The notes beneath the pieces are model-generated. The model was given only the letters and a program-made list of their open reading frames with translations, ran no database searches and had not been told where the DNA came from. Made by a program: the position numbers and the translations under genes. 64,000 nt of DNA. It comes from Nocardia vinacea. GTDB lineage: Bacteria > Actinomycetota > Actinomycetes > Mycobacteriales > Mycobacteriaceae. The stretch lies in the NCBI RefSeq assembly GCF_035920345.1, contig NZ_CP109149.1, forward strand, positions 248,001 through 312,000. Direction: 5' to 3'. Within the stretch, counting starts at the first letter, position 1. Each line of letters opens with the position of its first letter. This document shows positions 1 through 10,113 of this stretch, in pieces.

Positions 1-69
1 GCGTCTGACGTTCTGGCCCGATCGCCGCTCCTGCCTTCGTTCGACAAGAATCTCGATTTCTTCAACCAC
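1..69 (-). CDS. Possible N-terminus of a regulator running off the left edge (partial)
   Basis: A minus-strand reading frame opens with GTG at 69, preceded by AAAGGA seven bases upstream, and stays open to the window edge (23 codons, beginning VVEEIEILVERRQERR). The charged helical start followed by an Arg-rich stretch resembles the leader of TetR-family proteins, but no helix-turn-helix is visible in so short a piece. Two strong palindromes directly upstream fit an autoregulated repressor. The assignment is an inference from context; only the open frame and RBS are seen. Confidence 0.35.
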   Translation of the reverse strand, partial: MVEEIEILVERRQERRSGQNVRR

Positions 70-126
70 GCGTGTTCCTTTGCTCGAACTTCGGAGGAAC
101 GAAGTCGGGTGTCGACGTTACCACAG

Positions 127-150
127 CTGACTATGGTGTAGGATAGTCAG
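127..150. promoter_or_regulatory. Palindromic operator 1 (CTGACTAT-N8-ATAGTCAG)
   Basis: Perfect 8-bp inverted repeat with an 8-bp spacer. Its core ACTATGGT matches the second palindrome at 305-330, so both look like sites for the same dimeric regulator, probably of the TetR class. Confidence 0.6.
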
Positions 151-304
151 GGTGGTTGTGTTGTGCGGTCATGACGCTAAGTCCGCGCCGCACAGTCCGT
201 GTGGGACGCGACTGCTAGACCCGGGTACGCGTCAGCCTGTTTCTTTGTGGTGGGCGCTTCCTTCGTCGCCCGGCCTGTTGCGGGCATTGCAATATCAAGC
301 GACT

Positions 305-330
305 GCTAACTATGGTCTAACATAGTTAGC
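305..330. promoter_or_regulatory. Palindromic operator 2 (GCTAACTATG-N6-CATAGTTAGC)
   Basis: Perfect 10-bp inverted repeat around a 6-bp spacer, sharing the ACTATGGT core and 24-bp frame with the site at 127-150. The two sites lie about 180 bp apart between the left-edge frame and the MFS gene. Size and symmetry are typical of TetR operators; the cognate regulator is not identified. Confidence 0.65.
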
Positions 331-1093
331 CGTGTAGTTCTGTGACGCCTGCGCCAAAGTCGCTGCTCGACGTCACCCGCGTCACCCGATCAACGGTCGC
401 CCGTCCACCGCGTGCGGCTTCGATGTCCCGCCGAGGAGATGAGTGCATTGATCCCTGCCGACGAAACCTCCGACGGCACTTGGCCCTACATTGCGACGCA
501 GGTTCCGATGGCTGCGCGACACCACTCTGATTCCTCATCGCACGATTCCCGCGTTCCGGCTCGCTTGCACCGGCGGCGACGGTCATCGAGATCTCCGAGG
601 CCGGCCACTTCACTCCAGAGAACGCGCCCGAAATTGTTCTTGTCCTACTTCAACTCTTTCTTCAGACATTCGCTCGTGTCTGATTGCAATCTCCGCTGAT
701 GGGTGTGGTATCGGCAATGCCCGACAATTTTGTCGCACCACGTCCCGGACAAGAATCTCGGGATTCACACCGCCACCGAGGCGATGGCGATCGCGGTCGA
801 ATTCGAGCCTGAAGGTGAAGTAGTCGACAGATCGATCTCGCATATATCGATCCCAGGTCGCGAGGATAAAGGTTGTATCTGATTGGTCCGCTGATCGAGA
901 TCAGCGCGGCTTCTAATAGTCATGCCCTATTCGTAAAATGTAAAACATCGGATGATTTATAGCGGTGACATGATTCACAGATATATACCACTGCGGAAGG
1001 GGATTAATTGAAGTCGATTTATCGGTTATGGGATGGCGGACTCATTAAACAGAGTTGGCATCTCCGAATCCAGAATCGAGACAAAGGGCGGCA

Positions 1094-2593
1094 ATGACTT
1101 CCACATTCGACCTCGGTGCACCCGCCACCGAGAAAACAGACCCGGGCCGCCGCGGCTCGCATGCCTCACGCTGGTGGGTGCTCGTCGTACTGGGCGTTGC
1201 ACAGCTCATGGTCACCCTCGACGCTACCGTCGTGAACATCGCGCTGCCCGCAGCGCAACAGGACCTCGGTTTCAGCGACGGCAACCGGCAGTGGGTCATC
1301 ACCGGTTATGCGCTGGCATTCGGCAGCCTGCTGCTGCTCGGTGGCCGCCTCGGTGACCTGTTCGGCCGACGTACCACCTTCGTGATCGGCCTGATCGGCT
1401 TCGCGGGCGCATCCGTCGTCGGTGGCGCGGCCAACAGCTTCGAAATCCTCGTCGCGGCACGTGTCGGCCAGGGCGTCTTCGGTGCACTGCTGGCGCCCGC
1501 CGCGCTCTCGCTGCTCACCGTGACCTTCACCGAATCCTCCGAAAGGGCCAAGGCCTTCGGCATTTTCAGTGCGTTGTCCGGTGCGGGCGCCGCGACCGGG
1601 CTGCTGCTCGGCGGCATGCTCACCGAATGGGCGTCGTGGCGCTGGGTGATGTTCGTGAACGTCGGCTTCGCCGCCGTCGCCTTGGTCGGTGCGGTGCTGC
1701 TGCTGGCCAAGCATGTGGCTGCCGGGCGGCCCGAGATCGACATTCCGGGCACCCTCGTGGTGAGCGCCGCGCTGTTCGCCGTCGTCTACGGATTCGCGCA
1801 CGCCGAATCAACCAGCTGGACCAACCCGGTAACCCTCGGTTGCCTGATCGGCGGCGTGGTACTGCTCGCGGTGTTCGTATGGCTGGAGGCGCGGGTCGCG
1901 CATCCGCTGCTGCCGCTGCGACTCGTGCTGGACCGCACCCGCGGTGGTTCGTTCCTGGCGGTGTTCGTCATGGGCATGGGGATGTTTTCGATCTTCCTGT
2001 TCCTGACCTACTACTTGGCGGTCAGCTTGGGCTACTCGCCGATCGAGGCCGGTTTGGCATTCCTGCCGATGGTCGCGGGCATCGTTCTCGCGTCAACCAC
2101 CGTGCCCTCGCTGCTGCTGCCCAGGATCGGTCCGAAGATCGTGATCAGCACTAGCTTCCTGGTCTCCGCAGCCGGTATGGCCCGGCTGACCCAGCTCGAG
2201 CTGGGCAGCAGCTTCGTCACCGGCGTCCTGCCCGGACTGGTCCTGCTGGGTATCGGCCTCGGTGGCGTGATGACCACCGCGTTCCAGGGCGCGACCGCGG
2301 GCATACACCACGAGGACGCTGGTGTCGCCTCGGCGCTGATCAACACCAGCCAGCAGGTGGGTGGCTCGATCAGCACGGCGCTACTGACCACCGTTGCCAC
2401 ATCGGCGATGACCGACTACCTGACCTCACACCAGCCCGGCCCGCTGACCGTGGCGCAGGCTCACGTCGCGAGCTACACGGCCACCTTTACCTGGGGCGCC
2501 GGGATATTCGTGGCCGGTGCGGTGATCGCGGCTTTCCTGGTGCCGAATGCGGCTCTGGCACCGTCGGAGGGCGAGCCCGTGATAGCGCACTGA
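1094..2593 (+). CDS. MFS drug/proton antiporter, DHA2 (14-TM) family
   Basis: Inner-membrane exporter of the EmrB/QacA type, 499 residues from ATG 1094, which follows AAAGGG; an in-frame TTG at 1055 would add 13 polar residues and is less likely. The first transmembrane helix carries the DHA2-type LDATVVNIALP motif, and the loop between helices 2 and 3 carries the MFS motif A GRLGDLFGRR. About 14 hydrophobic segments follow, as usual for the 480-530 residue DHA2 family. Such proteins export hydrophobic drugs or metabolites using the proton gradient; the substrate cannot be read from sequence. It lies upstream of the carboxylic acid reductase but is separated from it by a hairpin, so it is probably transcribed alone. 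The palindromes at 127-330 may control it. Confidence 0.9.
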   Translation: MTSTFDLGAPATEKTDPGRRGSHASRWWVLVVLGVAQLMVTLDATVVNIALPAAQQDLGFSDGNRQWVITGYALAFGSLLLLGGRLGDLFGRRTTFVIGLIGFAGASVVGGAANSFEILVAARVGQGVFGALLAPAALSLLTVTFTESSERAKAFGIFSALSGAGAATGLLLGGMLTEWASWRWVMFVNVGFAAVALVGAVLLLAKHVAAGRPEIDIPGTLVVSAALFAVVYGFAHAESTSWTNPVTLGCLIGGVVLLAVFVWLEARVAHPLLPLRLVLDRTRGGSFLAVFVMGMGMFSIFLFLTYYLAVSLGYSPIEAGLAFLPMVAGIVLASTTVPSLLLPRIGPKIVISTSFLVSAAGMARLTQLELGSSFVTGVLPGLVLLGIGLGGVMTTAFQGATAGIHHEDAGVASALINTSQQVGGSISTALLTTVATSAMTDYLTSHQPGPLTVAQAHVASYTATFTWGAGIFVAGAVIAAFLVPNAALAPSEGEPVIAH

Positions 2594-2803
2594 ACTGTTC
2601 GTCGGTGCATATGTGCTGACGACCGGGGCGGTCCCATACCGATAATTGGCGCATTTCTTCTATGACGTATCGGTCGCCCATTCGTACCTTTTAGACGAGT
2701 CGGGAAGGAGCTCCGAACATCAGGGGGACTTCGAGGCGGTGTCTCTGACCTCCCCCTCCCAAGTTCGCGCCACCGATGCAAATCCCGGCCCCGGTGGTGC
2801 GTC

Positions 2804-2849
2804 GTGCCGTCACCGCGCTTGCCCGACCGTCCTCGCGCGGTGACGGCAC
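2804..2849. terminator. Hairpin between MFS and CAR genes
   Basis: GTGCCGTCACCGCG and its exact complement form a 14-bp stem with an 18-nt loop, about 210 bases after the MFS stop. It could terminate the MFS transcript or act in the CAR leader. Its presence also argues that the open frame extending upstream of the CAR start is untranslated. Confidence 0.6.
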
Positions 2850-2967
2850 ATCCTCAGCGACTCGCCCATTCGGCGCGCGAAGAGAAGGACCCGCAGAAGA
2901 CCTACTCAGGCGAAAAGGCGTGCGGTGCCGGGGCGCGGTATTCGCCGACCGGAAGCAGGGAGATCGA

Positions 2968-5900
2968 GTGCAGTCCGAGGCAGAGCGACAAGCGAAATTG
3001 GAACGTCGGGTTCGAGATCTGGTCGCATCCGATGCGCAGATTCGAGCGGCGGTTCCGGACGACGAGTTGACTGAGGTGCTGCGCGGCCGGGATATGCCGC
3101 TCGCGCAGACCGTCGCCACAATCATGACCGGCTACGCCGACCGGCCGGCACTGGGACAGCGTGCCGTCGAATTGATCACCGACGACGATGGGCGGCGTCG
3201 TGCCCGGGTGTTGCCCAGGTTCGACACCATCACTTACCGCGAGCTGTGGCAGCGAGTAGGTGCGGTGGCATCGGTGTGGCACCGCGATGCCGAGCACCCG
3301 GTGCGGGCCGACGATATCGTCGCCACCCTCGGCTTCACCAGCATCGACTACACGACCGTCGACCTGGCGTGCACCTATCTGGGCATGGTGTCCGTGCCAT
3401 TGCAGGCAGGATCAGCGCTGGCGCAGTTGACCTCGATTGTCACCGAAACCGGGCCACGCGTGATTGCCGCCGACGCCGAGCAGCTCAATGCCGCAGTCGA
3501 TTTGGTGCTGGCGTCCGATACCGTGCGCCGGCTCGTCGTTTTCGACTTCCACGCCGAAGACGACGATCATCGGGCCGCGCTCGATGCGGCACAGGGCCGG
3601 TTGGCCGAAACCCCGGTGCGGGTCGAAACGTTGGCTTCAGTGCTCGCGCGCGGACGGGAGCTCCCGCCCGCACCGCTGCACACCACACCGGATCCGGATG
3701 CGCTGGCGTTATTGCTCTACACCTCCGGCAGCACCGGAAGCCCCAAGGGCGCCATGTACTCCCATCGGCTGGTGGCTGACATTTGGCACCGGCGCGGCGG
3801 CCCTGCGCTGCCCATGGTCGGGTTGAGTTATACGCCGATGAGCCATATCGTCGGCAGGCAGTCCATGATCATGAGTCTGGCCCTCGGCGGCACGGTGTAC
3901 TTCGCGGCCCGCAGCGATATGTCGACACTCTTGGAGGACATCGCGCTGGTACGTCCTACGCTCCTGTTTTTCGTCCCGCGCGTGTGCGACATGGTGTTTC
4001 AGCGATTCCAGAGCGAAACCGATCGACGGGTGACCGCCGGCGGCGACCGCGCCCGAGTCGAGCAGGACGTCAAAGCCGAGCTGCGCGAACACTTCCTGGG
4101 TGGTCGGTTCCTTCTCGCTCTGGTTGTCAGCGCGCCGCTGTCGGCCGGTATGCGCGAGTTCATGGAGTCGGTGCTCGGCACCGAACTGATCGATGGATAC
4201 GGCGCCACTGAGACGGCCGGCGGGATGATGATGGACAACCGCCTGCAACGGCCGCCGATTCTCGACTACAAGCTCGTCGACGTACCCGAGCTCGGATACT
4301 TCGTCAGTGACAAGCCCTCTCCGCGAGGTGAACTGCTGATCAAGTCGCAGGCCCTGGTTTCCGGCTATTACAAGCGACCCGAGTTGAATGCCGAGATCTT
4401 CGACGCCGAAGGATTTTATCGCACCGGTGACGTCATGGCCGAACTCGAACCGGACCGACTTGTGTATATCGACCGTCGCAACAATGTGCTCAAGCTGTCG
4501 CAGGGCGAATTCGTGGCGGTGGCGAAACTGGAGGCCGTTTACGCCGGCAGCCCGCTGATTCGCCAGATCTACGTCTACGGCTCGAGCGAGCGCGCCTATC
4601 TGCTCGCGGTGATCGTCCCGACTGTCGACGCGGTTGCCGCGTACCCCGACCGGGCCGATCTGAAGGCTGCGATCAATGAGTCGTTACGGCAGGTCGCGAA
4701 GGTAGCCGAGCTCAGCTCCGTCGAGATTCCGCGTGACTTCCTGCTCGAGATCGACCCGTTCACCATCGACGACGGTCTCCTGTCCGGAATCGGAAAACTA
4801 TTGCGGCCCAAGGTGAAAGCCCGCTACGGCCAGCGTCTGGAGGAGCTGTACGGCCAGCTGGAGCTCGAGCAGGCCGACGAACTGCTCACGTTGCGGCGCG
4901 CCGCTCAGGACCTTCCGGTGCTGGATGTCGTGCGCCGCGCCGTGCGGGCACTGCTCGGTCCCGCGGAGTCGGAGTTGCATTCGGACGCGCATTTCACCGA
5001 CTTCGGCGGGGATTCGCTGTCGGCGCTGTCATTTTCGACGCTGTTGCGGGAGATTTTCGGTGTCGAGGTTTCGGTGGGCGTGATAGTCAGCTCCGCCAAT
5101 ACCCTGGCGGTGCTGGCAGAATACATCGAGGCCGAACGTAACTCGACCAGGAAGCGGCCGACGCCGGAGTCGGTGCACGGCACCAACGCCGATATCCACG
5201 CGGCGGACTTGTCGCTGGAAAAGTTCATCGACGAGGCGACTTTGGCGGCGGCGGGGGAGTTGCCGCCGACTGCCCAGCCGCCCCGGACGGTGCTCCTGAC
5301 GGGTGCCAACGGCTATCTGGGCCGGTTCCTCTGTCTGGAGTGGCTGCAACGGCTGTCGGAACAGGGCGCGAAACTGATCTGCGTGGTGCGCGGCCGAGAC
5401 GCGGCCGACGCTCAGCGCCGTCTCGACGAGGTCTTCGACAGCGGTGACCCAGAGCTCTTGCACCACTATCGAGCCCTCGCCGAGGACACCCTCGAAGTCC
5501 TGGCAGGTGATATCGGTGAGCCGAATCTCGGTCTGAGCGAATCGGATTGGCGGCGACTGGCGGTGTCGGTCGACATGGTTGTGCATCCAGCGGCGTTGGT
5601 CAACCACGTGCTGCCCTACGAGCAGTTGTTCGGTCCGAATGTGGTCGGTACGGCGGAGGTGATTCGGCTGGCGCTCACTGCGCGACTCAAGCCGATCACG
5701 TATCTGTCGACGGTCAGTGTCAAGGATCAGATTGATCCCGCGGTCTTCGCGGAAGACGGTGATATTCGTGCGATCAGCGCCGTGCGTCGGCTGGGCGACG
5801 GGTACGCGAACGGCTACGGCAACAGCAAGTGGGCGGGGGAGGTGTTGCTGCGGCAGGCACACGACCTGTGCGGTTTGCCGGTGACGGTGTTCCGATCCGA

Positions 5901-6474
5901 TATGATCCTGGCGCACAGTCGGTTTGCCGGGCAGTTGAATGTCGCGGACATGTTCACGCGGTTGCTGCTGAGCCTGCTCGCGACGGGCGTGGCGCCGAAG
6001 TCGTTCTACGAGACCGACATCGACGGCAACCGGCAACGCGCCCATTACGACGGTTTGCCTGCCGATTTCACCGCCCAGGCCATCACCGCACTCGGCGCCC
6101 GGGTCGCGTCCGGGTTCGAGACATTCGATGTGCGCAACGCACACGACGACGACGGTATCTCCCTCGATGAATTCGTCGACTGGCTCATCGAATCCGGGTG
6201 CCGCATCGACAGAATCGACGATTACGACGAGTGGTTCTCGCGTTTCGAGACCGCCCTGCGAGCGTTGCCCGAGCAGCAGCGCAAACATTCGGTGCTCCCG
6301 TTGCTGCACGCCTATCGGCAACCGGGCTCGCCGAGCCGTGGCGTGGTACCGGTCGGCAAGTTCCAGGCCGCCGTACGGGCCGCGCACCTGGGTGTCGACA
6401 ACGACATCCCACACCTGACTCCGGCGCTGGTCGCAAAGTACGTCAGCGATCTGGAGATGCGAAAACTGTTGTAG
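2968..6474 (+). CDS. car: Carboxylic acid reductase (ATP- and NADPH-dependent)
   Basis: Reduces carboxylic acids to aldehydes: adenylation, transfer to a phosphopantetheine thiol, then NADPH reduction. I chose GTG 2968 (AGGGAG just upstream), giving 1168 residues, close to the 1174 of the characterised Nocardia iowensis enzyme; the frame is open back to 2776 but that part looks unlike CAR. Domains in order: adenylation domain with the P-loop [11 protein letters not shown] near residue 250; carrier domain with GGDSLSAL, the phosphopantetheine serine being Ser683; thioester-reductase domain with the Rossmann motif TGANGYLG at 778-785 and the catalytic YGNSK pair Tyr950/Lys954. All catalytic elements are intact. 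Activity requires a phosphopantetheinyl transferase, which is not in this window. Natural substrates in Nocardia are uncertain; aromatic and fatty acids are accepted by the family. A strong terminator follows. Confidence 0.95.
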   Translation: MQSEAERQAKLERRVRDLVASDAQIRAAVPDDELTEVLRGRDMPLAQTVATIMTGYADRPALGQRAVELITDDDGRRRARVLPRFDTITYRELWQRVGAVASVWHRDAEHPVRADDIVATLGFTSIDYTTVDLACTYLGMVSVPLQAGSALAQLTSIVTETGPRVIAADAEQLNAAVDLVLASDTVRRLVVFDFHAEDDDHRAALDAAQGRLAETPVRVETLASVLARGRELPPAPLHTTPDPDALALLLYTSGSTGSPKGAMYSHRLVADIWHRRGGPALPMVGLSYTPMSHIVGRQSMIMSLALGGTVYFAARSDMSTLLEDIALVRPTLLFFVPRVCDMVFQRFQSETDRRVTAGGDRARVEQDVKAELREHFLGGRFLLALVVSAPLSAGMREFMESVLGTELIDGYGATETAGGMMMDNRLQRPPILDYKLVDVPELGYFVSDKPSPRGELLIKSQALVSGYYKRPELNAEIFDAEGFYRTGDVMAELEPDRLVYIDRRNNVLKLSQGEFVAVAKLEAVYAGSPLIRQIYVYGSSERAYLLAVIVPTVDAVAAYPDRADLKAAINESLRQVAKVAELSSVEIPRDFLLEIDPFTIDDGLLSGIGKLLRPKVKARYGQRLEELYGQLELEQADELLTLRRAAQDLPVLDVVRRAVRALLGPAESELHSDAHFTDFGGDSLSALSFSTLLREIFGVEVSVGVIVSSANTLAVLAEYIEAERNSTRKRPTPESVHGTNADIHAADLSLEKFIDEATLAAAGELPPTAQPPRTVLLTGANGYLGRFLCLEWLQRLSEQGAKLICVVRGRDAADAQRRLDEVFDSGDPELLHHYRALAEDTLEVLAGDIGEPNLGLSESDWRRLAVSVDMVVHPAALVNHVLPYEQLFGPNVVGTAEVIRLALTARLKPITYLSTVSVKDQIDPAVFAEDGDIRAISAVRRLGDGYANGYGNSKWAGEVLLRQAHDLCGLPVTVFRSDMILAHSRFAGQLNVADMFTRLLLSLLATGVAPKSFYETDIDGNRQRAHYDGLPADFTAQAITALGARVASGFETFDVRNAHDDDGISLDEFVDWLIESGCRIDRIDDYDEWFSRFETALRALPEQQRKHSVLPLLHAYRQPGSPSRGVVPVGKFQAAVRAAHLGVDNDIPHLTPALVAKYVSDLEMRKLL

Positions 6475-6520
6475 GCCTGGAAATTGGGGCCGGTAGCGAT
6501 GCTGCGCCGGACTGATGTCG

Positions 6521-6549
6521 CGGTGCCCCGGCGGTGTGCCGGGGCACCG
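6521..6549. terminator. Bidirectional terminator after CAR
   Basis: Perfect 12-bp stem CGGTGCCCCGGC with a 5-nt loop, placed between the convergent CAR gene and the PPOX-fold gene. No U-run follows on either strand, as is common in actinomycetes. Confidence 0.75.
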
Positions 6550-6571
6550 GCCGATCCTGGCCTGTCGGTCG

Positions 6572-6997
6572 TCAGGAATCAGCGGAGAAGTCGGCAGAGA
6601 ACCAGCGGTCCGGGCGGATGGTGTAGAGGACCGAATCGCTGGTCCTGCCAGCGAACTGGCGGCCACCCTCCGCGCCGAGGTAGCGGCTCGCGATAGCCTC
6701 CTTCGCTTCCTTCGGCGACGGCCTCGTGGTGTCGACAACCGTGCCCTCGACGATCACGTACTGGTATGGCGGTTCCTCACGCTGCATGACCAGCGTCACC
6801 GCACCCGCCTGCTCGATGAGCCGGGCCTTGCGCACGCTGGCACCGGTGTTGATACGGATGGTTCCGTCGGGCGTGTAGTCGTACCAGATCGGCACGCTGG
6901 CGGGCGGGCGGGCGTCGGCCGAGGCGACGGACAGAACCGCGATGTGTGCACCCGCGAGAAATTCCTCGCGTTCGGACTCGCTGAAAGGTTTAGGCAT
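6572..6997 (-). CDS. PPOX-fold (pyridoxamine phosphate oxidase/F420-type) protein
   Basis: 141 residues from ATG 6997; an in-frame GTG two codons earlier (7003) is an alternative. The split-barrel pattern is typical: an N-terminal strand ending IAVLSVASADARPPASVPIW, then VPIWYDY, a central KARLIEQAG, and a C-terminal half ending RWFSADF. Members of this superfamily bind FMN or F420 and often carry out redox chemistry on small molecules or act as flavin/haem carriers. The short length and the KARLI segment fit the actinobacterial FDOR group, but cofactor choice cannot be settled by eye. It is transcribed divergently from the enoyl-CoA hydratase and faces CAR. Confidence 0.8.
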   Translation of the reverse strand: MPKPFSESEREEFLAGAHIAVLSVASADARPPASVPIWYDYTPDGTIRINTGASVRKARLIEQAGAVTLVMQREEPPYQYVIVEGTVVDTTRPSPKEAKEAIASRYLGAEGGRQFAGRTSDSVLYTIRPDRWFSADFSADS

Positions 6998-7060
6998 AGC
7001 CACAGCGTAGATCTCTGGCTTTAGTTACCGATAGCCAGAAAGGCGGTGACCTATTGCCTG

Positions 7061-7089
7061 TTGACAGTAGTGAGAACGATCTCTATCGT
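7061..7089 (+). promoter_or_regulatory. Promoter of the hydratase-thiolase unit
   Basis: TTGACA (7061-7066), 17-bp spacer, TATCGT (7084-7089). The spacer end plus -10 (CGATCTCTATCGT) recurs almost exactly at 12311-12323, and a looser version at 28673-28702. It implies a leader of about 110 nt before ATG 7204. Confidence 0.55.
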
Positions 7090-7203
7090 CGAGTTTGCCC
7101 GGTTGCCGACGTAGACAAGAGCGGTTTTGGCGACGGCACCCATCGACCAGCGCTCGCCTTCGTGTGGGCGGCGATTCGTCCCAGAAGTAAGGAGCGGCAG
7201 ACG

Positions 7204-8013
7204 ATGTCTGAAACGACGATCGAGGCGGGCGTGCAGGCCAGCACGGTCAAGACCGAGGTGCGCGGAAACGTGCTGTTGATCGGCCTGAACCGACCCAACA
7301 AGAAGAACGCGCTGACCGGAGAGATGTTCGAGGCGCTGGCCGAGGCATACAAGCGCTACGACAGCGATGACAGTCTGCGCTGTGCCGTGCTGTACGGCGA
7401 GGGCGGCGTGTACTGCGCGGGCGCGGATTTGACGCAGCTGAAGGAACTCGTCGAGGGTGGCGGACTCGTCTACGGCGAAGGGGAATACGACCCGTTCGGT
7501 CTCGAGGGTGCTCGGCTGTCGAAGCCGTTGATCGCCGCTGTTCATGGCATGTGTTTCGCGGGTGGGCTGGAGCTTGCTCTCGCCGGTGAGTTCATCGTCG
7601 CCGCCGAGGGCACGCTGTTCGGTCAGCCCGAGGTATTGCGCGGCGTCTTCGCGTTCGGTGGCGGCGCGGCGCGTTGGGCGGAGAGTGTCGGCTACGCGAA
7701 CGCGCAGCGGTATCTGCTCACCGGCCACCACCTCGATGCGAAGGAGGCGTACCGGATCGGCTTGGTGCAGGAGGTCGTTCCGGCGGAGAAACTCTTCGAT
7801 CGGGCCCTGCAGCTGGCCGATGAGATCGCGGCCGCGGCGCCGATGGGCGTGCGTCACTCGCTGACCGTTTCCCGCCGCGCCGCCGAGGCGGGGCTTCGCG
7901 CCGCCTTCGACATTGTTCCCCAGCTGCGGGCCGAGGTCGTCGGTACTAGCGATGCCGCTGAAGGTGTCGCCTCGTTCAAGGAGCGACGGGCCGGCGTCTA
8001 CACCGGTCGCTGA
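7204..8013 (+). CDS. Enoyl-CoA hydratase/isomerase family protein (crotonase)
   Basis: 269 residues from ATG 7204, which has AAGGAG nine bases upstream. Crotonase-fold features: the first oxyanion-hole segment [15 protein letters not shown], the second near [17 protein letters not shown], and FGQPEVLRG carrying the acidic residue that often does acid-base catalysis. Such enzymes hydrate trans-2-enoyl-CoA in beta-oxidation or rearrange related CoA esters. The thiolase gene begins 55 bases downstream on the same strand, so the two probably act in sequence on one substrate, but no 3-hydroxyacyl-CoA dehydrogenase lies beside them. The promoter at 7061-7089 is well placed. Confidence 0.9.
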   Translation: MSETTIEAGVQASTVKTEVRGNVLLIGLNRPNKKNALTGEMFEALAEAYKRYDSDDSLRCAVLYGEGGVYCAGADLTQLKELVEGGGLVYGEGEYDPFGLEGARLSKPLIAAVHGMCFAGGLELALAGEFIVAAEGTLFGQPEVLRGVFAFGGGAARWAESVGYANAQRYLLTGHHLDAKEAYRIGLVQEVVPAEKLFDRALQLADEIAAAAPMGVRHSLTVSRRAAEAGLRAAFDIVPQLRAEVVGTSDAAEGVASFKERRAGVYTGR

Positions 8014-8068
8014 GCCGGAACCCACCGAGCTTCGCCAACACAACATCCACCCATCGAAGGGCAGAATC

Positions 8069-9253
8069 ATGAGAGAAGCGGCAATCGTCTCGACGGCGCG
8101 CACCCCGATCGGGAAGGCCTACCGCGGCGCGTTCAACAACACCCACAGTGCGACTCTCGGCGGGCATGTTGTCGAGCACGCACTGAAGAAGGCCGGGCTC
8201 GAGCCCTCCCGCGTCCAGGACGTGGTGATGGGAGCCGCGCTCACGACCGGAGTGCAAAGCGGTGATATCGCGCGTCAGATCGCAATACGCGCCGGAATCC
8301 CGGTCACCACACCGGCACTCACCGTCAGCAAGTTCTGTACGTCGGGACTGGAGGCGATTGTCGGCGGTTCATATCGTGTGCTCAATGAGGGGGTCGACGT
8401 GGTTGCCGCCGGCGGCGTCGAATCGATCAGCATGATTCAGGTCCCGGGCTACGACTTCATGATCGAAGAGCCGTGGATCAAGCAGAACAAGCCCGACTAC
8501 TACATGCACATGATCGAGACCGCCGAGGTGGTGTACGACCGTTACGGAGTCAGCCGGGACTCCCAGGACGAGTACTCCTTCCAGAGCCAGCAGCGCACCG
8601 CCGCGGGGCAAGCGGCCGGACTTTTCGATGACGAGATCGTGCCGATGGAATCGGTGAAGCGCGTGGTGGACAAGGAGACCGGCGAGGAATCGTTCGTCAC
8701 CGTCAGCCTTACCCATGACGAAGGCAACCGGCCCAGCACCACCCTGGAAGGTCTGCAGGCGCTGAAACCCGTTGCGCGCCCTGATGGTTGTGTCACGGCG
8801 GGCAATGCCAGCCAGCTCTCCGACGGCGCGTCCGCGGTGATCGTCATGAACCGCGAGACCGCGGAGAACGAAGGCATCCAGCCGCTCGGCTACTTCCGCG
8901 GCTACAACAGCGTCGGCGTCCAACCCGACGAGATGGGCATTGCGCCCGTGTACGCGGTGCCGACGCTACTGGATCGATTCGGCTTGAGCGTCAAGGACAT
9001 CGGCCTGTGGGAGCTCAACGAGGCGTTCGCGGTGCAGACCGTCTACTGCCGCGACAAGCTGGGCATCCCGGACGAGCTGCTCAACGTCAACGGCGGCGCC
9101 ATCTCCATCGGCCACCCCTACGGCATGAGCGGCGCCCGGATGGCCGGACACGCCCTGATCGAAGGTAAGCGCCGCGGCGCCAAGTACGTCGTCGTCACGA
9201 TGTGCGCCGCGACCGGCCTGGGTGGTGCCGGTCTGTTCGAGGTTGCTTACTAG
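8069..9253 (+). CDS. Acetyl-CoA acetyltransferase (thiolase II family)
   Basis: 394 residues from ATG 8069 (GAAGGG upstream). It opens with [19 protein letters not shown], a classical thiolase start. The catalytic triad is complete: nucleophile Cys90 in KFCTSG, His349 in GHPYGMSG, and Cys379 in [10 protein letters not shown]. Thiolases cleave 3-ketoacyl-CoA to acetyl-CoA (or propionyl-CoA) and a shortened acyl-CoA, or run the reverse condensation. Co-transcription with the upstream crotonase suggests the degradative direction. A 15-bp hairpin after the stop ends the unit. Confidence 0.93.
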   Translation: MREAAIVSTARTPIGKAYRGAFNNTHSATLGGHVVEHALKKAGLEPSRVQDVVMGAALTTGVQSGDIARQIAIRAGIPVTTPALTVSKFCTSGLEAIVGGSYRVLNEGVDVVAAGGVESISMIQVPGYDFMIEEPWIKQNKPDYYMHMIETAEVVYDRYGVSRDSQDEYSFQSQQRTAAGQAAGLFDDEIVPMESVKRVVDKETGEESFVTVSLTHDEGNRPSTTLEGLQALKPVARPDGCVTAGNASQLSDGASAVIVMNRETAENEGIQPLGYFRGYNSVGVQPDEMGIAPVYAVPTLLDRFGLSVKDIGLWELNEAFAVQTVYCRDKLGIPDELLNVNGGAISIGHPYGMSGARMAGHALIEGKRRGAKYVVVTMCAATGLGGAGLFEVAY

Positions 9254-9263
9254 CACCACAATC

Positions 9264-9302
9264 TCGCGACGATCCGGCTGACCACTCGCCGGACCGTCGC
9301 GA
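9264..9302 (+). terminator. Terminator after the thiolase gene
   Basis: Stem TCGCGACGATCCGGC (9264-9278) pairs with 9288-9302 with one mismatch and a 9-nt loop, starting ten bases after the thiolase stop. Confidence 0.7.
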
Positions 9303-9351
9303 AGCCATTTCCGCGGTCACCAGACCGGCGGCGACAGGCGCACCCGACGCG

Positions 9352-9383
9352 CTCGACAAGACCGTCTAGACTGAATCGTCAAG
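9352..9383. promoter_or_regulatory. Tandem CTAGAC-type operator A, upstream of its TetR gene
   Basis: Two palindromes overlap with a 14-bp offset: CTCGAC-N6-GTCTAG (9352-9369) and CTAGAC-N6-GTCAAG (9366-9383). The same tandem arrangement occurs at 11037-11068, 36148-36179 and 37217-37248. It abuts the TetR start region, suggesting autorepression. Confidence 0.7.
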
Positions 9384-9413
9384 GATATGCGATCAGGAAG
9401 GTCGGGTGCCGTT

Positions 9414-10049
9414 ATGCGCGAGACGGTGAAAGCGCGGGGCAGCGGGGCGACCGCCGGGGATGAGCCCGATCGCGCGGGACTCTCGCACAAAGAGCGACTG
9501 CTCCGCCAAGGGACACGGCAGTTTTACGCGAATGGCTTCAGTGGCACCACTGTCGATGCCTTGCTCGCGGCCTCCGGTGTGCCGAAGGGGTCGTTCTACC
9601 ATCACTTCGGATCCAAAGAGTCGTTCGGCCGGGCGGTATTGGAACGATACCAATACTTCCAGCTGGACCTCCTCGCCGTCTGGGCGGCCAAGACCGAGCT
9701 GGCTACAGCGGACAAGCTCACCGGATACTTCGGTGCGATGGTCGACAGGTTCGTCGACTCCGGGTTTCAACGCGCGTGCTTGGTCGGCAAGTTCTCCACG
9801 GAAGTAGCCGCCACTTCCGAGGCGTTTCGCGGTCAACTCGATGACGACCTTCGCATCTGGAAGTCGCGGCTGCGCGAAATCCTCGCCGCCGGCCAGGCCG
9901 AGGGCGACGTTCGAACCGATCGAACCCCGGATGAACTGGCCGATACCCTTCTCGCCCTCATTCAGGGCGCATTTGTAGTCGCGCTGTCGACGCGGGATGC
10001 CGACTCGCTGCGTTCTGTGTGTGCGAGCATTCCGATGCTCATCACCTGA
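9414..10049 (+). CDS. TetR/AcrR family transcriptional regulator (proposed CTAGAC-site binder)
   Basis: 211 residues from ATG 9414 with AGGAAGG 12 bases upstream; ATG 9387 in the same frame would add nine residues but sits against the operator. The N-terminal helix-turn-helix reads GFSGTTVDALLAASGVPKGS followed by FYHHFGSKESF, the standard TetR DNA-binding core. The C-terminal ligand/dimer domain is like that of repressors induced by small electrophiles or acyl compounds (family inference). A tandem palindrome lies immediately upstream, and the same sequence precedes the Old Yellow Enzyme gene at 11138 and the crotonase at 36106, so this protein is the best candidate for controlling all three. 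Confidence 0.88.
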   Translation: MRETVKARGSGATAGDEPDRAGLSHKERLLRQGTRQFYANGFSGTTVDALLAASGVPKGSFYHHFGSKESFGRAVLERYQYFQLDLLAVWAAKTELATADKLTGYFGAMVDRFVDSGFQRACLVGKFSTEVAATSEAFRGQLDDDLRIWKSRLREILAAGQAEGDVRTDRTPDELADTLLALIQGAFVVALSTRDADSLRSVCASIPMLIT

Positions 10050-10064
10050 GTGGGTGAAATACAG

Positions 10065-10108
10065 ATGGAAGCGGTCCCGGTAACCAGTATTACCGGGACC
10101 GCTTCCAT
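10065..10108. terminator. Bidirectional terminator between TetR and crotonase genes
   Basis: Perfect 19-bp stem (10065-10083 with 10090-10108) and a 6-nt loop, centred between convergent genes. It starts 16 bases after the TetR stop and ends 6 bases before the end of the facing gene. Confidence 0.85.
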
Positions 10109-10113
10109 GAGTA

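Larger units (their letters stand above)
70..1093. other. Long intergenic region, no convincing gene
   Basis: Apart from the two palindromes, this 1-kb stretch has only short overlapping open frames on both strands with no recognisable domain, no good RBS and no preferred frame. The last 200 bases (about 850-1050) are much more AT-rich than the rest of the window and are the likely promoter region of the MFS gene. Confidence 0.5.

Noticed and set aside
5029..6738. 569-codon minus-strand frame
   Set aside because: Antisense to the carrier and reductase domains of CAR; no RBS or recognisable content.
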